Origin: Sinonovacula constricta
Lineage: Eukaryota > Mollusca > Bivalvia > Cardiida > Solecurtidae
Direction: 5' to 3'
Assembly (NCBI GenBank): GCA_007844125.1
Contig: CM017556.1
Span: 68,232,860-68,296,859, forward strand
Length of the DNA stretch: 64,000 nt
This document shows, in pieces, positions 25,241 to 37,069 of the stretch. Both the position numbers and the translations under genes were made by a program. Each line of letters starts with the position of its first letter. Positions within the stretch are counted from its first letter, which is position 1. The notes under the pieces are model-generated. The model was not told where the DNA came from, did no database searches, and saw nothing but the letters and a program-made list of their open reading frames with translations.

Positions 25241-28200
25241 CAATGCCCACAGTTGAATCTTTTTGATCTCGGCCCTGCCGGTAGGGGCCTTAGAATTCTC
25301 CGGCTGTCGCTACCTGTAGCAGGGCAAGAACCCTCCAAATGTAGCCCACCTGTTGACCGTGGGTGGCGACCCAGTATCTCTACGAGGAAGGGTTCCTTGT
25401 GGCTGAGGTCTTTGTTGGCCTGTCAGGATATTGACACATAAGTCGACCCTGACCAACACACTACTTTGGCCCTAAGTTGTGGGGTAAACGGGTGGAGTAG
25501 TGGTCCTGTATCCAAAGGAAGTACTGAAAATCAAATAAACACAGGGTGTTTCATTCCAAGAGACACGTAAATTGGCCAATAAAAAGTTAACACCTGTGCC
25601 CAGAAGTCCTCCTTCACCTCCATAACAAAGACGACACAAACTTCGGTGAGCAAAGACAATTCTACTCAGTATGAGGATTTCTCTGGTGATCAAATCTCTA
25701 ATTAGTTCACAATACCCACAAAATACAAAAACAACAATTCAAATAAGGCAATTAAATATTACACAATCACAGTCCTCTAAATCACAGCGTCCCCAACCTT
25801 CTTCCAGACCTGCAACAAGCGAAGGAAAAACAACTAAGACCCAGAGCACCCCGAAAGAGACCTCTAGGCTTTCCGGGCAAGTAAGAAGGCGTAGCCCTTC
25901 CAAAGCTCGGGAACGGAGAGCTACCATAACACGTTCTCCAAATAAATTTGACTGTCGGATGGAGGTTGAGTCTTCATCAGACAAGCCGCCAAGGTCACTG
26001 GTAACTGTGGCCTAGTAATAGAATAAGAATATCCCATAATATGACGAATAATAAAATCATTCATTGGAATTGTCGCGGTCTTAGAGCCAACCTAAATGAA
26101 ATTCTACAATGACTGGCCACTTTAAACCCTGCTGTGCTATGCCTTCAGGAGACATTCCTGAAGGAAAATGATAAAATTGACTTTAAGGGTTATTCTATGT
26201 ACAATCACATTTATACAATTTGTGATAGGGTGTCTGGAGGATCGACAATACTTGTCAACTCCAAACTGCCACATTCAAAGATTAACCTTAATACCGATTG
26301 ACAGTATGTTGACATTCGCTTAACAGTCCATAAAGTCATTACAGTTTGCTCTGTTTATCTTTCACCTAATTTAGATATTTCAAAATCAAAATTAGATGAC
26401 TTAATAAATCAATTACCTCCCCCTTAAATTCTTGTAGGGGCTGTAACTGACATAACCCATTAAGGGGATGTTCTGATTATAGTAATAAGGGTAAGTCGTT
26501 AGAGGCCATTATAGCCCAAAATGAAATAAGCCTAATGAATACTAAAATGGCAACTTACTTACATCCTGTTTCAGGACATTATCTATCTCTTGTCATCCTT
26601 CTATATACCTTAATTATAGCTGGCATGTACATGATGATTTATGAGGAAGTGACCACTTTTTAAAATATTAAAAACGAAACTGTAGACTTAAATGACAATA
26701 ATATTTTCTGGGGGATGAACAGAGCTAATTGGGAATTATTCTCAATGTTTTGCTATGAAGAATTCTCTACTTCAACATTTGAGAATGCTGATGATAAAAA
26801 AACATTCGTTCTCAAAGATTCTTCATAGCATAGGAGAAAAGTGTACACTTAAGACCACGGCAAAGTAAAAGCGTAACAAACCTTGGTTTAATTATGAATG
26901 CAAAAATCTATAAGAAAGCGTAGAGCGGCACTTAAAGAATATAATATTCAACCTAATAGTGTTAATTTAAATAATGTTAAAAATAAAATAGCAAAAAGCA
27001 GGTAAATAATTAAACATGCCAAAAGAACATCTTGGCAAAAATTTGTTTCTGGTACAACCAGTAAAACTTCCATTAAAAATTACTCTAAAGAATTTCAAAA
27101 TGTAAAGAATCGGGTTGAGAAAAGTAAAATCAAACAATAATGAAAATTACAACCATTCTTTTTCTTTCACAGAACTTAGGGAAGCACTGAATAAATCTCA
27201 TGATACCGCTGCTTGACCAGATAATATTCCCTATCAATTGAAACACCTGCCGCATACATCATTAAATTTAGTTTTGTTTTAGTTTTGAATCAATAACTTA
27301 TTAACAGAATTTCAAAGAGGATTTCGACAACAATCGATTTGAAACTTTTATAAGAGTTGCCTTTATCAAAAAGAACACATAGAAGCGGTGTTCTTTGACA
27401 ATGAAAAGGCATATAATACTGCATGGAAAACATTTAAAAGATTTAGGTGACCTTGGTCTCAAGGGTCATTTACCCATATATATTAACAGTTTTCTTTCTG
27501 ACAAAAGTGTTCAAGTTAAAATTGGGTGTACTTTGTCTTCTGTTTAAAGACAGGAACAAGGTGTCCCTCAGGGTAGAATATAATCAATTTCTCTCTTTAA
27601 CATAAAATAAATAGCATTGTAAAAACTCTCAATTATGGAGTTGATTGTTCATTGTATGTGGACGATTTTCTTATATGCTATCGCTCCAAATATATGAACA
27701 CCACTGAAAGGCAATTACAACAATGCCCCAACAAATTATAAACTTGGAATAACAAAAAATGGTTTTACATTTTCACCCACCAAAACAAACTGTATACATT
27801 TCTGGCTTAAAAAACTTTAAACAACAATCTTGAATTATTCCTTAATAACGTTCGTGTTCCTGACGTGAAGGAAACTAAATTTCTTGTGTCATATTCGACA
27901 GCAAATTATCTTTTATATCTCATATCAAATATGTAAAAAATAAATGTCTTAAATTCCTTAACCTATTGAAATTTTTATACCATACTGACGGGGAGCCGAT
28001 AGAAAAGTTTTATTACAACTTTATATATCACTGGTAAGATCGAATTCAGATTCTGGAAATATTTTACGGTTCTCTAGGAGATTATATCTCCAAATGCTTG
28101 ACGTTGTCCACAAGCAGGGACTCCGTCTGGCCATTGGAGCCTTCATGACTTCACCTGTAGAGAGCCTTCATGTTGAAGCTTATGAGCCATTATTATACCT

Positions 28201-29290
28201 AAGACGAGATGAACTTGCGCTTCAGTTTATTACAAAAGTTCCATCTAACCCTAAAAATCCAGCACATAGTGTTATTTTCAATCCTAAATACGAACACCTG
28301 TACGAGTGTAATCCAAAGGCAATTAAACCCATTGATTTGCGAATATTAGAAATCAGACATCAAGTTATCGAAAATAATGTATTGAAATTTACACCATGGC
28401 AGTTTAAAACTGCCACTGTTGATTTAACTCTTTGTACAAATAATAAGTAAAAACACAGACCCTCTCATACTTTGCTCAAATTTCATCGACCTGTGCAAAG
28501 GAAATGCTCTAACTACCTCGAAATATATACTGATGGCTCAAAGGCAGATTCATATGTCGGCTGTGCTTCCGTAAGTAAAAGTCATTGTTTTAAAAAAAAA
28601 TAACCACCTGACTCGTCCATTTTTACAGCCGAAATTCAGGCTTTAACCTTTCTCTTGACTTCATTTCAAATCATCCTGGCGATAACTTTGTAGTATTTAC
28701 TGACTCTGTGTCGGTGTTACAGTCTATTAAAAATCTCAAATTTCCAACACCTTCATTAGAGAATTACTTTTTAAACTTAATGAAGTTTGTCTTAATAAGA
28801 ATATTGTTTTCTGTTGGTTACCTAGTCATGTAGGCATCCGAGGAAACTGAGACAGATCTTTGCATCCCACACACAGATTTTAAACCACTTATCAATCAAT
28901 ATATTTTAACCAAATGACAAACACGTTGGGACAATACTATTTATTACAAATTGCACGTAATAAAACCTAACGTCGATGCCAATATCTCTGCTTGCAGAGA
29001 AAGTAGGCGGGAAGACATAGCTGTTACCCGCTGTCGCATTGGACATACTAGATGAACTCATTCATATCTTTTAAAAAGAGAAGTTCAACCTGAATGTTTT
29101 CCTTGCCAGGAACCACTGACAGTTAATCATATTTTATTACATTGTATTGACACAGACCATGTTCGGTGTAGGCATTTAAATGTCAATAACATATACGAAC
29201 TATTTAAAACAGTGTCTGATTCTAAGCTTGTTTGCTTCCTGAACGAGATTGGTATTCTTAATAAGTTATAATTTTTTAAACCGTTCATTA
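25240..29290 (+). mobile_element. Near full-length decayed LINE, plus-strand copy
   Basis: 25253-25560 looks like the 5'UTR. 25671-26015 is the tail of ORF1 (SPNKFDCRMEVESSS). ORF2 starts near 26041: endonuclease (IIHWNCRGLRANLNE; VLCLQETFLKEND; ISKSKLDDLINQLP), linker to about 27170, and RT from NKSHDTAA to the catalytic-box-like CSLYVDDFL near 27650. Next come LDVVHKQGLRLAIGAFMTS (28094-28150) and RNase H with EIYTDGSK near 28525 and AEIQAL near 28630. The 3'-end domain runs to about 29270 (VTRCRIGHT, then CFPCQEP). Many stops and frameshifts make it inactive. RNase H after RT fits the I superfamily. Confidence 0.88.
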
Positions 29291-29479
29291 AGTTTACAGT
29301 TCACGTGATACCTTTTTTAAAAACTGTTTGGTATGTAAACCTTTTTTCAATTATAATTAACATTATTTTAACCTGAAATATTTTTATATTTCTGCTCACG
29401 TATTTAAATTTTAACCCGATTATAGTCTGTTCTCGTTAAACTTCAATGTATTCGGGTCCGTATGTTCGTGTTCGGTTAA

Positions 29480-30790
29480 ACCTAAAATACAAATACATAA
29501 ACAGGTACAAGGTGTTTCTCATGGCAGTATTTTATCAGTTACCCTCTTTAACATCAAAATAAAAAGCATTGTAAAAACTCTTCACAATGGAGTAGATTGT
29601 TCACTTTCCGTGGATGATTTCTTAATATGTTTTCGCTCAAAAGTATGAACACTATTGAAAGGCAGTTACAAAATTGCATTAACAAACTGCAAACATGGAG
29701 CAATAACAATAGTTTTAGGTTTTAAATTTTCACTGACTAAAATTGTATGAATTTTTGTCAGAAAAGAACTCTACATAATGACCCTGACTTTTATTTAAAT
29801 GATGTTTGCATTCCTGTCGTTCAGGAAACAACATTTCTTGGTGTTATTTTTAACAGGATATTGTCATTCTTCCCACACATTAAGTATGTCAAGACAAAAT
29901 TTCTTAAAGCTCTTAATTTGCATAAATTTTTATCTCATACTGATTGGGGAGCTGTCCGGAAGGTCCTATTACAATTATATCGATCTCTTTTCAGATCGAA
30001 CTAGATTATGGCAGCATCACAAATGGCTCTGCCAGGAAATCTTACCTCCGGATGCTGGACCTTGTTCACAACCAGGGAATTCGACTGGCACTTGGAGCAT
30101 TTGAAACTCTCCTGTGCAGAGCCTTTACGTAGAAGCAAATGAGCCATCTCTGTATTTAAGACGTAGGAAATTAGCACTTCAATAAATTACGAAACTTTAA
30201 TCAAACCCTAACAATCATTGTCGTAAACAAAGACTGCCTAGTAAATGTTTTATTTTTACAGCCGAAGTTCAGGCTACAAAAATATCGCTTGGTTTTATTT
30301 CGGTACATCCCATGGATAAATATGTAATTTTCTCCGACTCCTTGTCAGTTTTACACTCTAAAAACCTTAACCTTTCAAACTCACATATACGTAACATAAT
30401 GTTTACAGTCAATGATTATTCTATTGACAAAGAAAGCTTTCTGCTGGCTTCCGAGTCATATCGGTATCCTTGGAAACGCGGAAGCTGGTAGGAATGCAAA
30501 GTCCGTCTTGTCTCTTACTGAGACGGATCTTTGTATTTCTTGAACAGATTTCAAACCGATTACTAATCGACATATTGTTAAAAAATGGCAATTGAGCTGG
30601 GACGCAGCTTTATACAATAAACTTCTTTTTATTAGACTTAAAGTCGGCACCACTGTCTCTGATGGCAGAGAAAGCAGACGAGAGGACGTAGCTCTTACTC
30701 GTTGCCGCATAGGTCACACCAAACTTACACATTCGTACATTCCTTGTCCTTGTTGAAGACGATGCTCCGTGAAAATGGCAATATCGAGGA
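29480..30790 (+). mobile_element. 5'-truncated LINE copy, plus strand
   Basis: It begins within RT (GVDCSLSVDDFL near 29600) and continues with DVCIPVVQETTFLGVIFN (29800-29855). The TDWGAVRKVLLQLYRSL helix (29940-29990) and decayed RNase H and 3'-end domains follow to about 30740. 5' truncation is usual for LINE insertions. It follows the larger copy in the same orientation after about 200 bp of 3'UTR-like sequence. Confidence 0.82.
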
Positions 30791-31490
30791 TTTTCTTATT
30801 TATTGGATCGTCTACATCATGACTTTTAACTTTTGTATTCTGCTCGGTATACGTGTTTTATAAATACAGAGTTTTTTAACAAAGTGTTTTGTCATTGGTA
30901 TTTCATCATTAATCAATTTAAATGCGTACATAAAAGTGATGACTAATATTCACCCTGAATTATGCTATTACTTTTGATTGCATTTGAATAACGTGATCAC
31001 TCATTAATCAATAGAGTTCATTGTATAGTGACACAAACGGTAATCACTCAATGGATTAACTTACAGTAGCTGTCATGCAATCAGTAGCATCTCATTCATC
31101 AGTGTAATAAGTACTGATATCATTGTCAATTTCCTCCTGCTGACGAGAGCGGAGCATGATTTTGCATACGAAACAGTTTATGTATTATTATTTATTTTTT
31201 ATTTTTTTACTTTTCAGATCATCATTTAGTTAGTAGTAGCGAATGACATTAAAATTTGGAGCCAGGAGCGGATTTTCGAGGACCTTCGAATATTTTTTAT
31301 TTCTCCGTTCACGTTGTCGGCTGTCGGCGATATTTGCTTAGTTAAATTTGGCAGAAATGTAGAGCAGAAGTTATCATGGGGTTGTATTGTTTATAGATAA
31401 ACATGTTTTATACTATTGACAACTAGGTGTGGCTAATGCAGCAATGCTAATTTTGCGAACACAAGTACAATTGACTGGCAAATGTATATA
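30791..31490. other. Spacer between LINE and MULE-like remnants
   Basis: AT-rich; no gene or repeat family recognised. Confidence 0.5.
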
Positions 31491-31539
31491 AATGGCATTT
31501 ATAATACAGAACTGGACACATGCTAAAGGCAATCAGCAC

Positions 31540-32720
31540 AAACAAACGCAACATCATAATACATTACCGATGCTTTATACCCGCTACCCATTGTCTGATC
31601 CGGATACTTTCCTACGTTTAGTCGTGGTTCCGTGCATTTGTAACTGCCATCTGATGATTGAACATATCCGGTTTCGACGTCATCCGGCAAATGTGATGAA
31701 TGGAAATCTCTGGAGGCTTTATTTTTTTTTTTTCACCAACTGACTTATTGTGCCAGATATGTTCATTCACAAGATTACCATACAAGGCTCGTCGCATGTC
31801 AACCTGCTGAATCTGCGCGACAGAAGACAGTCTTTCTACCAGGTCTGGAAGTTTAATTGTTTCCAATCTGTTGACTGTTTTAACCAATTGTTCATAGATT
31901 TAGAATTATTATTAGTCCAAAATTTTGAAAGGGTTTTCTCTCTCAGTAGTTGATAAACATTGTTTTTTATTTTGTTTTTGAGATATCTGGCAAAATACGT
32001 TTGGAAGTTTGGGTACTTTTGAAAATAGATAGAAGGACTGTCAACACGTTCCGCAAATTCAAGGTCATTTGCAATAAAAACTAGAACATCCTTGTCTTCA
32101 CTGAAAATTATTTTTATATAATGTTTTCTAGATCTCTTTCACTAGAACCCTCCTTTGAAGAAAATGGCGAATGTTATCTTTCAAGTGTTTTGAAAAGCAT
32201 AAATTGAGATTCAGGAAAATTTACTGCCAAAGAATTTCTAATCGTCTTCGGAGCCAAATGTTAAATTCTGATTTCTGATCTATCTCTCAAATGACAAAAA
32301 ATAACTTATATGTTGACTGTTCAGCATCCCAGTGAAGACAAAGGGGGCCAAAGAATACTGGTTAAACTTCGATTTTTGTAACCAAACGCAGTCACATAAA
32401 CTTTACCCAAATTAAAGGTTCTATCAACACCAATGACGCGCTAGCCGTTCGACCAATACATTTTATTTCTTGAATTATATCCATAGTTTGTTCTTTGGAA
32501 TAGATTACCAAAACTGGTTGTTTGTGTTTTTTCAGCACAACTTCTTGCACATTTGCATTTTCGTGTAATTGGCTTACAATTGAGAGCACTTCGTCTGCCA
32601 GATTGTTCACTGTAGGCTTTCTCAAGTTTTGTTCCTTTTTCTCGCGGTACACCTTGTCTTGCACTTGCCTAGCTGACTATCGTTCATTGTCATGTCACTT
32701 GTCACCTGAGTAGCTTTTTT
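31540..32720 (-). mobile_element. Decayed MULE-like transposase-type gene
   Basis: Read on the minus strand from about 32700: KPTVNNLADEVLSIVSQLHE, then VLVIYSKEQTMDIIQEIKC. A one-base frameshift follows, after which the frame reads GVDRTFNLGKVYVTAFGYKN, which would hold the first catalytic Asp of a MULE-like DDE domain. Further down come DVLVFIANDLEFAERVD, FQTYFARYLKNKI and finally VDMRRALYG near 31780. Several stops and shifts mean it is not functional. The family assignment rests on recalled similarity to mollusc and cnidarian transposon-like proteins. Confidence 0.55.
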
Positions 32721-33020
32721 AAGTTTATAGATTTGTTGATAGCATATGCGTAAAAATATGTGATACGAACTCATAAGGTAATTGGTACGAATTCTCTCGG
32801 TATGATGGCTTAATGGTACGAAGTCTCATCAAACGAAGTTGTAGATACGTTTGGCAGTAAGATTTATTTCCCTTATTTCCTTTTCCAACCCTGTTCGGTG
32901 AGTGTTTCTAAAGTAAATCTTCTGTATATCGAATACTCGTAGGCTCATGACGTTTGTTGGTGTACCAGAGGACATACAGGAGAAAACAGAAAATATCATT
33001 TGTTTCTATGCTTAAAATTC

Positions 33021-33051
33021 ATGGAATCCTCGGACATTAATCGGACACAAG
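33021..33051 (+). CDS. MAD2L2: MAD2L2 coding exon 1 (31 nt)
   Basis: Encodes MESSDINRTQ plus the first base of a Val codon, then donor GTATGC. Joined to exon 2 it gives SDINRTQVGADIFAEF, matching the family start DLNFGQV-x-AD. The start context is weak (T at -3, G at +4). An ATG 13 bases upstream opens an overlapping 10-codon frame ending at 33040. Confidence 0.82.
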
Positions 33052-36000
33052 GTATGCATAGAAGACTTTACTGCTGTTTTTATCTAAAACAACACATTTT
33101 ATTGCTTTAAACTGTGATTAGAATCTTATTCTTATATGTCCAGGATATTTGAGTAATAGAAAAATAGTTTATAAAAAGATATTATTTTACCTATGCAACA
33201 AAATTTATAAGTTTACTGTCTAGCCAATCAGCTTTGATTATTTATGAATTAGGTAGATACATTTAGAGCGGGTGTGGGTATTACCGAACACTTAAGGCCA
33301 AATAGTTGATTGTTCAGTAATGGGAGTACATATTTCAGTTAATTTTGCAATTGTATAGAGATTCAACTTGTTGATCATTTCAAATGCAAATTACCCTATC
33401 TCAAATATTTGTAGATTTATTATAGAGCAGTTTAGAAACGACACCTTACTGCTTGTATTACCAACCATGTGCGTGTTATTCCAACCATGTCAGCATGCAT
33501 TACCGAACATGTTGAAAAAAGTCAGTAACCCTGAAAAATAAATCTTTTTTAAATCATAAAACTGAACACACAGTGCAAAACAATGAAATGCTATAATGTT
33601 ATTCTGAAAATAACACAGATCTGTGAATACATTTAACAGTATTTACATTTGAAAGTGCCATCTCCATTGAGATAGCAATGAAAGGGTCTGATGTTATTCT
33701 GTAAATAACACAGTTCTTTGAATACACTTAACAGTATTTACAATCGAAAGGTAGACCATCTACATTGAGATAGTCATCCACAACATATCCAAGCAGCAAA
33801 AGCAAGAAGTGCATTCAATGAAATCAGTAGAATAAGACTTCTAGCATGTATAGCACATCTCTGTGTCTACTTCCAATGCTGTAGCGCTGTCTGAGTCTGA
33901 GTTTTCAAGAAACTACAGGAGCTTCATATGCAGTTCGCTTTTTTTCTGTTTTTCTTCGGCCCATTTATGCTGTTTGGCTTCTGCTTCTGCTTTCCTTTTA
34001 ATGTTTTTTTCTTCTTTAAGCTTTTGTTTTGCTTAATGCTCAGCCTTTTGGTGTACCTTTTCTTCTTGTTCTTCTTCTTTCCTTATGTTTCTCTTCCATC
34101 AGTTTACAGTACGCTGAACCCGAAAAATCCTTTGGCATGACTATTTTCTTGACAGCTTTGGATTTTGTGTTTGTCTTAGGAGTAGGAATGTTCAGAGGTT
34201 TCAAGAATGGAGAAGCTTAACTGACATTTGTCTCATTTTCAGTCAGTTTGCTGCATGATGGCTTGGAGCTTTCATTTACTGTTTTCTCTGAGTGCTCATG
34301 TTGTTGCATCATCATTTGTTTTTGCTGATTTTGACTCGGTCGTTGTTGTATCAACTTCATTTGTGTCCTAACATTGTGTTTTTGACAGGGCAGGGTCCGA
34401 CAGAAACATCTTACTTGGTTCCAGTTTCACTGAGGAGGCAACAATGGACGGATCAATAGGGAAAAAACCTGATTCCATGAAACCTTTTACATCTGCTTCT
34501 ATCGTTGTACTCTGTGTCCATGCCTTCTTGAAGATTTGGGCAAATTTCTTTTTGTTATGTACTCTCCGATATGTTAAGACTGCCAGTCTCTCACAGACTG
34601 TTGCCATGATTTCTTCAAAGAACTGAAAACCTTAAGTCTAGTGGCTGGAGCATGTGAGAAGGTTGTTATAATAGACAATACTTTTCTATTTCATTCTGTA
34701 TGCAAATATCAGAAGCTCTCATTGTCACGTCTGTCACATGACCGTCAATCAGCAATAAGACTGGCCTTTTCACCTTCCATTCATTGATGGCTGGTATAAC
34801 TTCGTTCTCTAGCCTCTTACAAAATACATCTGAATCCATCCATCCATTTTCAGAGCACCCGAGCGCAGCCTCTTTAAACCCCTCGAGCTGAGTGTAACTG
34901 TACCTTTGTCCAGGAAACACTAGCATTGGTGGAATGTAATGTCCTATTGCACTACAAGCAGCCATGAAAGTTATTTGAGTTTTGTCCAAGTTTCTGTAGT
35001 GGTACACCACCAGAGCTCCTTTCATTCCAATAACCTGGTTACCTTTTATACAGAGACTGACGCCCATTTCATATGCATTATAAATTCAGGAAGGATCCTT
35101 TAATAGGCCTGCATCGCCTACTTCATTTTGAATATATTTCCTGATGGGAGCCAGTAAACTTAAAATGTAAATATCAGCATTTAAAAGGTTAAAAAAAAAA
35201 GTGACATGCAATGGCTTATTTGTAGGTTTAAGTTGACCATGACTTAGTTGTAGCAATGTTTGAATAATGAACCTGTAACATTCTTCATATATCAACTGTA
35301 GGCAAAAGAACATACCACCTCTGTCTTTGTTCTACTGTTATGTCTACTGGGTTTAATACCAACAGAATTTATATCTTAGGCACTTGTCAGCTTGCTTTGC
35401 CACTTGGAATAATAAAATATGTAACTAGGGCTGTCATTGAGTCTACTTTTTGCATATCGAAGATAAATCAATAGACAAATATCAACAATATATATTGTAA
35501 CTTTGGGTTATTGTTGTTTTTATGTTGATACTTTATATATTATGTATTTCTTATATCTGTGAGTCAACAACACCAGGTCACAGAGATATATGTCATATAA
35601 TGTTTATTAATTCACTCTTTAGATTTTACTCAGATTTCACAATCTGAAATATACAATGACAATAATAATTATTACATATTCACTGTTGTCCTTATAATTT
35701 TTATAATTATCATTAAATGTAACATTACTTATTCTTTAGTGCATAAAAAGTAGCTCTATATTACATTTTAATTTTCTGTTTAAATAAATCAGTATAATAA
35801 TGTTTACATTCTATCGTAAACATTATTACAAAATGAATATAAAATAACATACTATTATATACAACATACATGTTCACTAGATATAAGCAATGGGTTCAAT
35901 CTATATTCAAGCTTACCATTGTGTGCAACTAACTGTCACTGAATTTATCCCAGACTCAATTACACTGTGGTTATGGTATCCGCAACGATTATTACATGGG

Positions 36001-36984
36001 TGAAATAGATTTAAAGTGTATTTCTTATTATCGAAATACAAATAAAGTTACAAAAATGGAGAGAAGAAGGGAATAGATAAGAAGAGAAAATCTCCAAGTT
36101 CTCACATATTTCTAACTATTTAAAATACAAACTTTTTACACTACCACAAATTTATGCATAAGTAATTAATAAACATTAATTACTTAACAATATAAACAAC
36201 TCTTATGAACAATTAAAATACAAACTTAACCACTTTAATAACTTAGATTTCCCACCTTTTTAACCAAATAGGGGAATTTTAAAAACACATCTATTCTCTA
36301 CAGTGTCTAAAACTCAAGTAATCTGAAATAACTATAATGTCAGGGTCTCCAGTCATAAAATTACCAAACTTTAATACTGACAAGAGAGATTATCCATTTA
36401 AAATGAATTATTTTACTGACAATATTATTTGGTTTATCTCCCATGGACTGTTGTTGTAAAACATTAACCCAGTTACACAATATGTATTGAGTTTAAGTTT
36501 AAATATAAACTGGATATTTCCACCTGTTTTCTTCTACCTTTTCTGCTTTTTTTTGTTCCTTTCGTATTTATTAAATAAATTGGATGAAATAGTTAAGTTA
36601 ACCTCTGAAGAAGTTACAGCTTAACTTTTAAACTCTTCATTTAATTGTCACCAAAACAGGTCTGTTTTTACTAGGGCTTTTGAACAAAGTAATTTCTTCA
36701 AAAAGTTGCAAATCATATGGTAAGCTCATTACCTGAATAGATAAGTACTTTTTTTACTGCAACACCAATGTCTGGTAATTCAAACAATAAGTTTTCTTGA
36801 CACATTTAATCAAATTTTCAGCATGAAGCAAAAAGGGTTCCTGTTTTTTTTGTCACAAAATTAAAAACCATTCAGATAATGGTTATATGACACAGTGCAC
36901 ATAAATATATATTGTGCACCTTGTGGTTTTATTGTCTTAAGTAATACTACTGCCTGACATTACTTTTAACAGAAAACCTTAACC

Positions 36985-37069
<85 letters not shown>

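Noticed and set aside
30824..30851. ATGACTTTTAACTTTTG with a following GTATAC as MAD2L2 first exon
   Set aside because: It is phase 1 but the peptide has no similarity to the REV7 start; 33021-33051 fits much better.
33928..34220. Phe-rich plus-strand open frames
   Set aside because: They are the antisense of the Lys/Glu-rich C-terminal tail of the dead pogo-like transposase.
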